Assembly: GCA_965208275.1 (NCBI GenBank)
Contig: OZ242331.1
Location: 1,550,001 to 1,614,000, forward strand
Direction: 5' to 3'
Length of the DNA stretch: 64,000 nt
Source of the DNA: Bin5 sp022827195
Lineage (GTDB): Bacteria; Chloroflexota; Anaerolineae; Caldilineales; Caldilineaceae
Shown here one piece after another: positions 14,996 to 22,853 of the stretch (its first letter is position 1; every line of letters starts with the position of its first letter). The position numbers were made by a program, and so were the translations under genes. Under the pieces are notes generated by a model, which did not search any database, was not told where the DNA came from, and was given only the letters and a program-made list of their open reading frames with translations.

Positions 14996-16354
14996 ATGAT
15001 GAACACACCTGAAACACGAGTGCCAGTGACCGTTCTAACGGGCTTTCTGGGGGCAGGCAAAACCACGCTGCTCAACCGCGTCCTGACCGAGAATCACGGA
15101 AAGAAGATCGCGGTGATCGAAAATGAGTTCGGCGAGATCGGCATTGATAACGATCTGGTCATTGATGCGGAAGAAGAGATCTTCGAGATGAACAACGGAT
15201 GCATCTGCTGCACCGTTCGGGGTGATCTGATTCGCATTCTCGGTCATCTGATGAAGCGCCGCGATAAGTTCGATTACATCATGGTCGAAACCACCGGCAT
15301 GGCGGATCCAGGTCCCGTCGCGCAGACCTTCTACGTGGATGACGACATGCAGCAAAAGTTGATGCTGGATGCGATCGTCACGGTGGTGGATGCCAAACAC
15401 ATCTGGGAACACATCGACGACAGCGATGAGGCAAAAGAACAGGTTGCCTTTGCTGATGTGATCCTGCTCAACAAGACTGATCTGGTTGCCCCGGAAGACC
15501 TCGACAGACTCGAAGCGCGCATTAAGAGCATGAACAGCATGGCGAAGATCTTCCGCACCCGCGACGCGGTGGTCGAGATGGAAGAGATTCTCAATGTGGG
15601 CGGCTTCAACCTCGACCGGGCACTGGAGATCGACCCGAAGTTCATGGAGCCGGAGTACCCGTTTGAATGGTCAGGAATCTACGAACTGAACACTGGGACT
15701 TACGAATGGGTGATGGGCGAAGGCCCTGACCCGGTGATGGGTGCCGCACTGCTGCCGCTGACAAATACTGGATTGGAGGCGAAGGAGGCGACGCTGATGG
15801 GCGCCGTACTGACTTTCTCTGAAGACGGGCAGGCAGTACAGGCGGGCGAGACTATGCACCTCGGCCATGGACGGCACAACCAGCTTGAGCTGAACAGAAA
15901 AGGCGAGACTGTATTCAACTTCGAGATTCAGCGGCCGGGCCAATACATGCTGTTCACCGAACATCATCCTGATGAGTTCGACGCGCACCTGTGCGGCACG
16001 GATGCAGTGCTTGATCCGCTCGAGACCCGCGAGTACAAGCCCGATCATGAACACGACGAGGAAGTTACCTCCGTTGGAATCACCCTTCCCGGTGACTTCA
16101 ACTTGGATAAGCTCAATGGCTGGTTAAGTCAACTGCTGCGCGTGCAAGGACAGGACATCTTCCGAATGAAAGGCGTGTTGAGCGTGGGCGGCTGGAATGA
16201 GCGCTTCGTATTTCAGGGTGTGCATATGCTCTTTGATGGCCGTCCGGATCGTCCGTGGGGGCATGAGCAGCGTCAAAACAAGATGGTTTTTATCGGGCGT
16301 AACCTGGATCGGTCTGCCCTGGAAGAGGGCTTTCGCGCATGTCTCGAGTCATAA
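14996..16354 (+). CDS. COG0523 (CobW/ZNG1-type) metal-chaperone GTPase
   Basis: A 452-residue G3E GTPase. The P-loop GFLGAGKTT is near 16-24, the metal-site CICC at 69-72, ETTGMADPGP is the switch/Walker B region and LLNKTDL the guanine-specificity motif. The C-terminal CobW_C domain (about 355-450) contains FRMKGVLSVGGWNERFVFQGVHMLFDGRPDRPW. Between them lies an extra segment of about 120 residues (225-345) that reads like a beta-sandwich (FEWSGIYELNTGTYEW, HNQLELNRKGETVFNF, FTEHHPDEFDAHLCG). COG0523 proteins next to zinc-uptake genes are known zinc allocators under starvation, which fits here. AAGGAGA lies 7 nt before the ATG. The next gene overlaps its end. Confidence 0.9.
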   Translation: MMNTPETRVPVTVLTGFLGAGKTTLLNRVLTENHGKKIAVIENEFGEIGIDNDLVIDAEEEIFEMNNGCICCTVRGDLIRILGHLMKRRDKFDYIMVETTGMADPGPVAQTFYVDDDMQQKLMLDAIVTVVDAKHIWEHIDDSDEAKEQVAFADVILLNKTDLVAPEDLDRLEARIKSMNSMAKIFRTRDAVVEMEEILNVGGFNLDRALEIDPKFMEPEYPFEWSGIYELNTGTYEWVMGEGPDPVMGAALLPLTNTGLEAKEATLMGAVLTFSEDGQAVQAGETMHLGHGRHNQLELNRKGETVFNFEIQRPGQYMLFTEHHPDEFDAHLCGTDAVLDPLETREYKPDHEHDEEVTSVGITLPGDFNLDKLNGWLSQLLRVQGQDIFRMKGVLSVGGWNERFVFQGVHMLFDGRPDRPWGHEQRQNKMVFIGRNLDRSALEEGFRACLES

Positions 16355-17400
16355 TGCGGCGCAAGGGCAATCGCAAACCGCCAGGGCTATCGCTCAAGGC
16401 TAAGTGGCGTGCCCACATAGACGATCATCCGATCGGGCTGGCATGGTCGCCGGATGGCAAAGTGGTGGCAGTGGCAGATGTGTCGGGACCGATCACGCTT
16501 TTCAATGGCGCAGACGGCGCGATACGGCACAAGCTACCCGGCCATACCCTCAGCACGATGGCGATCTCGTGGCACAGAGACGGTCGTCTCCTTGCCAGCG
16601 TCGGGCAGGACGGCAAGGCACGCCTGTGGGATGCCGAGACAGGAACGCTGACCTCTGAAATGGAAGGCGGCGCAAGCTGGGTGGAGCGTGTCGCTTTCAG
16701 CCCTACGGGCAATGGGTTTGTGTCAGCCGCCGGTCGAAAGCTGCGACTGTGGAACGCCGCGGGGGAGCTGAACTTCGAATATCCCGATGCGAACAGCACC
16801 ATCACTGACATCAAGTGGCGCCCTGATGGCAAACGGTTCGCAATCTCCGCCTACAATGGGGTCGTGCTGTATAGCCTTACAAGAGCGGAACCACTCCAGC
16901 GCTTCGAATGGCAGGGCTCTACACTCACATTGGAATGGAGTCCCGACGGAAAGTACATTGCGACCGGCGACCAGGACTCGACGGTGCATTTCTGGATCAC
17001 CGATACCGGGCAGGACTTGCAGATGTGGGGCTACGAAACGAAGGTGCTGGAACTGGCATGGAGCTTCAATAGCCGCTATCTGGCGACCGGCGGCGGGACT
17101 CAGGCGGTGATCTGGGACTGTTCCGGCCAGGGACCGGAAAACACTCAACCGATCATGCTGGAAGGGCATCGGGACTTCGTCAAGCACCTGAAGTTTCAAC
17201 GACTGGGCATGCTGTTGGCTTCCGGTGGCAACGATGGTCTGCTAGCAATCTGGAAAGTCGAGAAGAAGAAACTCGTAGTGCTGGCGGAGGCTGTGTTCAA
17301 AGCCCCGATTGCCGGCGTGGCCTGGTCACCAGATGATCGCCGTATCGCGGTGTCGGACGAGAGTGGTACCGTGTCGATAGCGGCAGTGCAGCGAATATGA
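16339..17400 (+). CDS. WD40-repeat protein coupled to the COG0523 GTPase
   Basis: 353 residues, soluble, with at least seven WD40-like blades ending in W/F-D/N patterns: GLAWSPDGKVVAVADVSGPITLFNG, ISWHRDGRLLASVGQDGKARLWD, WRPDGKRFAISAYNGVVLY, EWSPDGKYIATGDQDSTVHFW, LAWSFNSRYLATGGGTQAVIWD, LASGGNDGLLAIWK and VAWSPDDRRIAVSDESGTV. No signal peptide is present, so it is cytoplasmic and unlike the exported propeller upstream. The start is either ATG 16339, 16 bp inside the GTPase gene with AGAGGG before it, or ATG 16354, which overlaps the stop as TAATG. Both imply translational coupling. It probably acts as a binding platform for the GTPase or its client. Confidence 0.85.
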   Translation: MSRVIMRRKGNRKPPGLSLKAKWRAHIDDHPIGLAWSPDGKVVAVADVSGPITLFNGADGAIRHKLPGHTLSTMAISWHRDGRLLASVGQDGKARLWDAETGTLTSEMEGGASWVERVAFSPTGNGFVSAAGRKLRLWNAAGELNFEYPDANSTITDIKWRPDGKRFAISAYNGVVLYSLTRAEPLQRFEWQGSTLTLEWSPDGKYIATGDQDSTVHFWITDTGQDLQMWGYETKVLELAWSFNSRYLATGGGTQAVIWDCSGQGPENTQPIMLEGHRDFVKHLKFQRLGMLLASGGNDGLLAIWKVEKKKLVVLAEAVFKAPIAGVAWSPDDRRIAVSDESGTVSIAAVQRI

Positions 17401-17423
17401 GAAACGTGTTTCAAGTGAAGTAG

Positions 17424-17606
17424 CCGACTCTGTTGGTGAAACGATTTATAGCGACGATGATTGCGGCCGCGGCGAAAGGGACCGCGGCCGCCGTGACGGG
17501 CCTTTACATCTCCTTCCACTTCAATTTGCCCGCCGGTCCTGCCATGACTTTGGTCACAAGCGGGATACTCGTGCTGGCAGCCTCATTCAGGCGAAGAATC
17601 CCCGCT
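17424..17606 (+). pseudogene. znuB C-terminal fragment (remnant of a second zinc permease gene)
   Basis: The frame LLVKRFIATMIAAAAKGTAA...YISFHFNLPAGPAMTLVTSG...FRRRIPA aligns without gaps to the last 58 residues of ZnuB (13330-13503). DNA identity is very high in the last 100 bp. An in-frame TAG sits just upstream (17421), there is no start or ribosome site, and the original stop is replaced. It is a 3' remnant of a paralogous or duplicated permease gene. Confidence 0.85.
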
Positions 17607-17630
17607 CGAGAATGCTCTTCTAACAAACCC

Positions 17631-17805
17631 CTCGGCGTTTTGCTGACAAGAAACGGACCATTTCGGAGTACAGCGCCCGCCGACGCGCGGTCGAGTGCAG
17701 TCCAAGCTGGCTGAACCGGTTCACATGCTTGCTGTTCGAGTGGGAAGAGCGCTTGGCCAGCTACCAGGCTATGATTCATCTCGCCTGCGTTCAGACGAGA
17801 CGTTG
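17631..17805 (+). pseudogene. Remnant of an IS5-group transposase C-terminus
   Basis: One frame reads KKRTISEYSARRRAVEC, then SWLNRFTCLLFEWEERLASY and QAMIHLAC. This resembles the RRxxVERTxSWLNRFRRLxxRWE..LxxYxAMxHLAC end of IS5-family (IS1031-type) transposases. The frame lacks a start and the catalytic N-terminal part. The Glu of the DDE triad would be the E in AVEC. It lies directly after the znuB fragment. Everything from here to 18043 is otherwise non-coding. Confidence 0.65.
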
Positions 17806-18043
17806 CGGAAATGGAGCTGTTGTAAAGGCTCTGAGTCGGGTGGGCGTCAGGTGCTTGCGAGGTGGAGTCAGGTGTGAGGTCAGGCACGCGAGCCTTTGAC
17901 ATACCGAAATGGCGCGTTACAATGGCCGGGAAGTGCCCTTCTCAGTTCGATCCCCACGTGCTTGCGAGCTCCGTGCAGGCGCGGACGACCTGCCGTTTCA
18001 GAAGGGAGTTCTACAACAGGTCCATGCAGAGAGGCACAGGCAA

Positions 18044-19417
18044 ATGACGCTGCGAAACTGGTCCGAGAACGTTCGATTCTCGGCCGCAAACGTATACGCG
18101 CCGAGGACGGTGGAGGAGCTGCAGGAGCAGGTTCGGGCAAGCCGCAAGGTGAGCGTGCTCGGTTCGCGCCATTCGTTCAACGACATCGCCGCAATCGACG
18201 CGCAGATCGACACCGGCAGGGGAGGGAAGGACGCTGCGCAGCAGCCGACCGATCCGGCGACCAGTGCGTACATTTCGCTGGAGCGCCTGGATCATCCCGT
18301 GACGATTGAACAAGAGCGAAATACGGTTACCTGCGGCGCAAACGTCACATACGGCGAGCTATGCCAGCGCTTGCACGATGAAGGCGTCGCGCTCAGAAAC
18401 ACGGCCTCTCTCCCGCACATTTCGGTGGGAGGCGCCTGTGCAACGGCGACTCACGGATCGGGCGACAACATCGGCAATCTGGCGAGCGAAATGGTAGGCA
18501 TGGAGCTGGTCACGGCGGACGGGGCGCTGCGGTCGTTGACGCGGGACCGAGGCGGCGAAGACTTTTTCGGCGGTGTCGTGGGCCTGGGCGGGCTGGGCGT
18601 GGTGACGAGGATCACGTTGGAGACAGTACAGGCATTCGCGATGGAGCAGCGAGTGTACGAAGATTTGCCCGTCGGAGACCTCTACGACCACTTCGATGAG
18701 ATCATGTCGAGCGCCTACAGCGTCAGCCTGTTCACCGACTGGCGGGAAGGTACGATGAACCAGGTCTGGTTGAAACGACAGCTCGGCGGGTGGGCGGAGT
18801 GGGAAGGCGGCGCCAATTCGGTAGAGAACGGCAACGTGGCGCCGGCCGCCGGGGCTGCCTTTTTCGGCGCGAGACCAGCGCCGACCCACCGGCATCCTGT
18901 AACCAGGTTTGATCCGGCCCCTTGCACGCCGCAGATGGGCGTTCCCGGCCCTTGGCACGAACGGCTTCCCCACTTTCGGGTCGACAGCACGCCCGCCAGT
19001 GGAGACGAACTCCAGACTGAGTATTTCGTGCCGCGCGAGCACGCCGTCCCGGCCTTGCAGGCGATGGAGGGGCTCAGGGATCGTTTCGAACCGGTCCTTT
19101 GGATCTCGGAGGTGCGCTCTATCGCCGCGGACCGGTTGTGGCTGAGCCAGAGCTACGAAACACCGACGGTCGCGCTTCACTTTTCGTGGCGAAAAGACTG
19201 GCTTGCTGTTCGTGCGCTGTTGCCGGTCATCGAGGAGGCGCTGGGCCCGTTCCAGGTTCGTCCCCATTGGGGCAAGCTGTTCTCGCTCTCGCCCGCGCAC
19301 TTGGAGGCGACCTTCTCCCGCATGTCCGACTTTCGGAGCCTTTTGCGGAGCTGGGACCCGGAGAGGAAATTCCGCAACGGTTTCATTGACCGTCACATTT
19401 ACGGCCAGGCCAATTGA
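18044..19417 (+). CDS. FAD-linked alditol/xylitol oxidase (AldO-like)
   Basis: A 457-residue flavoprotein of the VAO/PCMH family that oxidises a sugar alcohol with O2, probably intracellular (no signal). The N-terminal FAD domain has GSRHSFND (H43 is the expected covalent FAD site) and ISVGGACATATHGSG. The C-terminal ALO domain ends KLFSLSPAHLEATFSRMSDFRSLLRSWDPERKFRN and RHI, as in alditol oxidases rather than gulonolactone oxidases. An upstream ATG at 17909 would add 45 unmatched residues. The ATG at 18044 follows GAGAGG and starts MTLRNWSENVRFSA, the normal beginning. No partner gene is adjacent. Confidence 0.82.
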   Translation: MTLRNWSENVRFSAANVYAPRTVEELQEQVRASRKVSVLGSRHSFNDIAAIDAQIDTGRGGKDAAQQPTDPATSAYISLERLDHPVTIEQERNTVTCGANVTYGELCQRLHDEGVALRNTASLPHISVGGACATATHGSGDNIGNLASEMVGMELVTADGALRSLTRDRGGEDFFGGVVGLGGLGVVTRITLETVQAFAMEQRVYEDLPVGDLYDHFDEIMSSAYSVSLFTDWREGTMNQVWLKRQLGGWAEWEGGANSVENGNVAPAAGAAFFGARPAPTHRHPVTRFDPAPCTPQMGVPGPWHERLPHFRVDSTPASGDELQTEYFVPREHAVPALQAMEGLRDRFEPVLWISEVRSIAADRLWLSQSYETPTVALHFSWRKDWLAVRALLPVIEEALGPFQVRPHWGKLFSLSPAHLEATFSRMSDFRSLLRSWDPERKFRNGFIDRHIYGQAN

Positions 19418-19446
19418 CCTGCGTGTAGGAGTAACCTGAGGGGTGT

Positions 19447-19971
19447 TCAGCCTCGCGGCCGAAATTTAAGAAAGCGGGGCGCGACGAGAAAACGTAGCTC
19501 GCAGCTGCCCCAATGCAACTGCCGCCAACGGGCGATTTCCAGTTCGAAGTGGGCCATGGCGGCGGTGGGGAAGCGGAGATTCAGACGGCTGTCGGTGCCG
19601 GCGCATAGGCCGGATACGAGCTGCGCTACGCCGGGGTTATGACCAATCAGGAGGACATGCTGCGCGCTGTCGTGCGTTTCCTGCAGCACATTCAACAGGG
19701 CATAGGGGGCAGCGGCGTAAATGCGGTCATTCCAGCCGATATTGCGTGTGTAGCCGATCAGCTCGGCAACTTTCTCCGCGGTCTGGCGGGTCCGCAGCGC
19801 GGGTGAGGACACGATCCAGTCTGGCTGTTCCTTCGCCGTTGTGAGCATCTGGCAAACACGCTGCAACTGTTTGAATCCGCTCTTGGCCAGAGGGCGGTCG
19901 AGGTCGCCGCCGGAGGCGCCCAGGGCCTTGGCTTTTGCGTGCCGCAGAACCGTCAAATGTCTGTAGTGCAT
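19447..19971 (-). CDS. sixA: SixA-like histidine phosphatase
   Basis: 174 residues, single-domain histidine phosphatase. The catalytic RHAKA (in LTVLRHAKAKALG) is at the N-terminus, SSPALRTRQTAEKVA is the second conserved block, and LLIGHNPGVAQLV carries the second catalytic histidine. SixA-type enzymes dephosphorylate phosphohistidine on signalling or PTS proteins; the target here is unknown. The open frame runs far upstream to 20451, but ATG 19969-19971 begins the fold and follows a good promoter. The gene is divergent from the ketopantoate reductase family gene. Confidence 0.88.
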   Translation of the reverse strand: MHYRHLTVLRHAKAKALGASGGDLDRPLAKSGFKQLQRVCQMLTTAKEQPDWIVSSPALRTRQTAEKVAELIGYTRNIGWNDRIYAAAPYALLNVLQETHDSAQHVLLIGHNPGVAQLVSGLCAGTDSRLNLRFPTAAMAHFELEIARWRQLHWGSCELRFLVAPRFLKFRPRG

Positions 19972-20299
19972 AATGTCAACATTCCTGTCGCGCAATTGCG
20001 TTGCCACAAGCAGTTGCGGGAGGGGATTCCCATTGTAGCCGGGGCCTGTGAAGTTAGTCAAGGCGCCGTGCGGGGACGGTGCAGCCCACACTTGGGGCGG
20101 CGATCTGAGGGCGGGAAATTCGGGCCAGCGGTGGCTCTGATCGTTTCCCGCCTCAGGACAGGGCAGTGCGCTGGCACCGCGCCCGCCGCCACGGCGGCCG
20201 CAGTGTGCGGTGATTTGTGGCAGCTCAGCGCGTGTCGAGTTAAGAGAGGGTTTGAACTGCCTGGTCAGAAACCCTGCGCGACAGGAAAAGGAGGGTTGC
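19972..20299. other. Divergent intergenic region between sixA and the reductase gene
   Basis: Contains the sixA promoter (20032-20061), the palindrome CGCAATTGCG (19991-20000) between that promoter and the sixA start, and on the right the ribosome site AAAAGGAGGG for the plus-strand gene. No gene is seen in it. Confidence 0.5.
20032..20061 (-). promoter_or_regulatory. Promoter of sixA
   Basis: On the minus strand TTGACT (20061-20056) and TACAAT (20037-20032) are separated by 18 bp. Transcription would begin near 20025, about 54 nt before the ATG. Confidence 0.6.
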
Positions 20300-21241
20300 A
20301 TGAGGGAGTGGAAACCGACGATTGCGGTGGTCGGCGCCGGCGCCATGGGCTGTCTGTTCGGGGGCCTTCTGGCCGAGGGTGGGCTGGACGTGACCCTGAT
20401 CGACGTGTGGCAGGAGCACGTTGACCGCATCAACCATGACGGGCTGCGCATGGTCGGTTACGGTGGAGACCGGCACATTCCTGTGCGGGCGACCACCGAT
20501 CCAAGCGGAATGGAAGCGGTCGACGTTGTCTCCGTCCAGTGCAAGGCGCCGTACACGCAGGAGGCTGTCAGCCGGGTGCGGCATATCATGCGGGCGGACA
20601 GCGTTGCGATCAGTTTTCAGAACGGGCTGGGCAACGAAGAAAAGATAGGGGAAGTGATCGGCATGGACCGGGTCCTGGGCGGTGTAACGGCACAGGGCGC
20701 AGCCATCGAAGGGCCGGGCGTTGTACGGAATTTCAGCGATCTGCCCTCTCACATCGGCGAGATGGGCGGAGGACTGAGCGAGCGCGTGCAGCGGATTGCG
20801 GCGGCTTTCGATGGGGCCGGTCTGCAGACATCAGCCTCAGCGGACATTCGTCACACCATCTGGAAAAAGTTCCTGGCGAATATCGCCGTCAGTACCACGT
20901 CGGCCATTGCCAACCTGACGATCAAGGAGGTCTTCGCCGTCCCCGAGCTGAAGGAGACGGCGTTCGAGGCGCTGGACGAAGCGGTAGTTGTGGCGCGTGC
21001 CGAGGGCGTGGAGCTGGATTTGGCGGAGTCACGCGAGGTCATCAATCAGATAGCCGGCCCGGACGGCAGCGGGGACAACAAGTCCAGCCTGTGCGTCGAC
21101 ATTCTGAACCGGCGCCCGTCCGAGGTCGATGTCATCAGCGGCGCGGTGGTTCGGCTGGGCCGCAAGCATGGGATTCCAACGCCGGTCAACCGGACTTTGG
21201 TCGCGGCGGTGAAGGGGATGGAAAGCCACTACCTCAAATGA
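20300..21241 (+). CDS. Ketopantoate reductase family protein (ApbA/PanE)
   Basis: A 313-residue NADPH-dependent 2-keto acid reductase. The Rossmann motif GAGAMG is near residue 12-17, the substrate-side block SVQCKAPYTQEAV and FQNGLGNEE follow, and the C-terminal catalytic lysine region is WKKFLANIAVSTTSAIANL. PanE reduces ketopantoate for CoA synthesis, but many paralogues act on other 2-keto acids. The neighbours (CoA-transferase 3 bp downstream, then a threonine dehydratase) suggest an amino-acid or organic-acid pathway instead. The ATG at 20300 has AAAAGGAGGG at the right distance; the frame upstream is spurious. Confidence 0.85.
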   Translation: MREWKPTIAVVGAGAMGCLFGGLLAEGGLDVTLIDVWQEHVDRINHDGLRMVGYGGDRHIPVRATTDPSGMEAVDVVSVQCKAPYTQEAVSRVRHIMRADSVAISFQNGLGNEEKIGEVIGMDRVLGGVTAQGAAIEGPGVVRNFSDLPSHIGEMGGGLSERVQRIAAAFDGAGLQTSASADIRHTIWKKFLANIAVSTTSAIANLTIKEVFAVPELKETAFEALDEAVVVARAEGVELDLAESREVINQIAGPDGSGDNKSSLCVDILNRRPSEVDVISGAVVRLGRKHGIPTPVNRTLVAAVKGMESHYLK

Positions 21242-21244
21242 GCC

Positions 21245-22795
21245 GTGAAGCGAGATAAGGTCATTCCGCTGCAGGACGCCGCCGAGCTGGTGCCTGACGG
21301 CGCGACACTTGGGACCGTTGGCGGCGGCGGTGGGCTGGTGGAGGCCGACGCGCTGCTGGCGGCAATTGAAGAGCGCTTTCTGGCGACCGGTGCGCCGACC
21401 GGACTGCGCGTGATTCATTCGCTGGGAATCGGCGATCGTGACCGGCGCGGGTTGAACCGACTGGCCTACGAGGGGCTGGTACGCAAGGTAATCGGGGGCC
21501 ACTGGATCTGGTCGCCGCGCATGCAGGCGCTGGCCAGGGAAGAAAAGATCGAGGCATATGTGCTGCCCGCGGGCGTCACCGCGCAGCTGATGCGGGAGAT
21601 CGGGGCCGGTCGGGCAGGGCTGATAACGCATGTGGGCCTGGGCACTTTCGTCGACCCGCGCCAGGACGGCGGGCGCATGAACCGGGCGGCGAGGGACAGG
21701 CTGGTCGAACTGATCGAGATAGACGGTCGCACGCTGCTGCGTTACCTGCCGTTTCCGGTTGACGTGGCCGTGCTGCGTGGGAGCTTTGCCGACCGCGACG
21801 GAAACATCAGCCAGGCGGAAGAACCGGCCAACCTGGAGACGTTTGCGATGGCGCTGGCGGCTCACAACAGCGGCGGCGCGGTCATCGTGCAGGTGCGAGG
21901 CTTGGTTGAGCGGGGGCAGATGGAGGCGCGGGAGGTTCGAATCCCGGGGGCGCTCGTTGACGCTGTCGTCGTCGTACCTGACCAACCGCAGTGCCATGCT
22001 TTCCACTACGACCCTTCGATCTCCGGCCAGGGCAGTTCGGTTGCGTCTTCGGAGGAAGGAGGGCAGGACGGGCAGGAAAGCCCTTCCGAACCCGACGTGC
22101 GGTCGGTGATCGCCGGGCGGGCCGCCCTGGAGCTTTTTGAGAATGCGGTGATCAACTTCGGGTTTGGCATTCCGGACGCGGTTGCCAAGCTGGTGGCCAC
22201 ACGCGGCGAGACGGAGCGCTACTATCAGACGATTGAGCACGGCACTTTTGGCGGCACCTTACTGGACGGCGTGCTGTTTGGCTTCGCCCGCAACGCCAGC
22301 TGCATGATCGACTCGCCCTCCCAGTTTGACTTCTACGGCGGCGGGGGCCTGGACATCGCCTTTCTCGGCTTCGGCGAGTTGGACAGGTCTGGCAACGTCA
22401 ATGTTTCGCGGCTGGCCGGAACGACGGTCGGGCCGGGCGGCTTCATCGATATCGCCCAGAATGCGCGCAAGGTCGTCTTTTGCGGGACGTTCGAGACCAA
22501 GGGTGCGGAGTATACGATCGATGGAGGCCGCGTCACGATTAAGCGATTCGGCAACGTGCGAAAGCTGGTCGAATCCGTCGATCAGATCACGTTCAGCGGC
22601 CAGCAGGCGCTGGCGAGCGGTCAGAAGGCACTTTATGTGACGGAACGCGCCGTCTTTGAGTTGACGGAAGCGGGTATGCTTCTGAAGGAACTCGCTCCTG
22701 GCATCGATTTGCAGGCGGATGTCCTGGACCGCATGGGTTTCACGCCAATCCTGCCGTCCGAGATTCCTCCGATGCCGCGCCTGATCGGCACGTGA
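21245..22795 (+). CDS. Acyl-CoA:carboxylate CoA-transferase
   Basis: 516 residues, a fused alpha-beta CoA-transferase of family I (acetate/propionate/3-oxoacid type). The alpha half starts KVIPLQDAAELVPDGATLGTVGGGG and contains LITHVGLGTFVDPRQDGGRMN. The beta half has the catalytic glutamate E331 in IEHGTFGG and the FDFYGGGGLDIAFLG block. An S/E/G-rich linker (about 268-285) joins them. The start is GTG 21245, 3 bp after the reductase stop, so the genes are co-translated. It moves CoA between a short organic acid and an acyl-CoA; the acid is unknown. Confidence 0.88.
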   Translation: MKRDKVIPLQDAAELVPDGATLGTVGGGGGLVEADALLAAIEERFLATGAPTGLRVIHSLGIGDRDRRGLNRLAYEGLVRKVIGGHWIWSPRMQALAREEKIEAYVLPAGVTAQLMREIGAGRAGLITHVGLGTFVDPRQDGGRMNRAARDRLVELIEIDGRTLLRYLPFPVDVAVLRGSFADRDGNISQAEEPANLETFAMALAAHNSGGAVIVQVRGLVERGQMEAREVRIPGALVDAVVVVPDQPQCHAFHYDPSISGQGSSVASSEEGGQDGQESPSEPDVRSVIAGRAALELFENAVINFGFGIPDAVAKLVATRGETERYYQTIEHGTFGGTLLDGVLFGFARNASCMIDSPSQFDFYGGGGLDIAFLGFGELDRSGNVNVSRLAGTTVGPGGFIDIAQNARKVVFCGTFETKGAEYTIDGGRVTIKRFGNVRKLVESVDQITFSGQQALASGQKALYVTERAVFELTEAGMLLKELAPGIDLQADVLDRMGFTPILPSEIPPMPRLIGT

Positions 22796-22853
22796 CAGCG
22801 CTCGCCGGCAAAGGCGAGTCCAAATCGGATTCATTTACCAGAGTAGGGAAAGA

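Noticed and set aside
21931..21950. GGTTCGAATCCC tRNA-like T-arm
   Set aside because: It is inside the CoA-transferase coding sequence and the surrounding bases do not form a cloverleaf.
21029..22240. 403-codon minus-strand frame antisense to the CoA-transferase
   Set aside because: The plus strand has complete CoA-transferase motifs; the antisense product is a GC-rich shadow.
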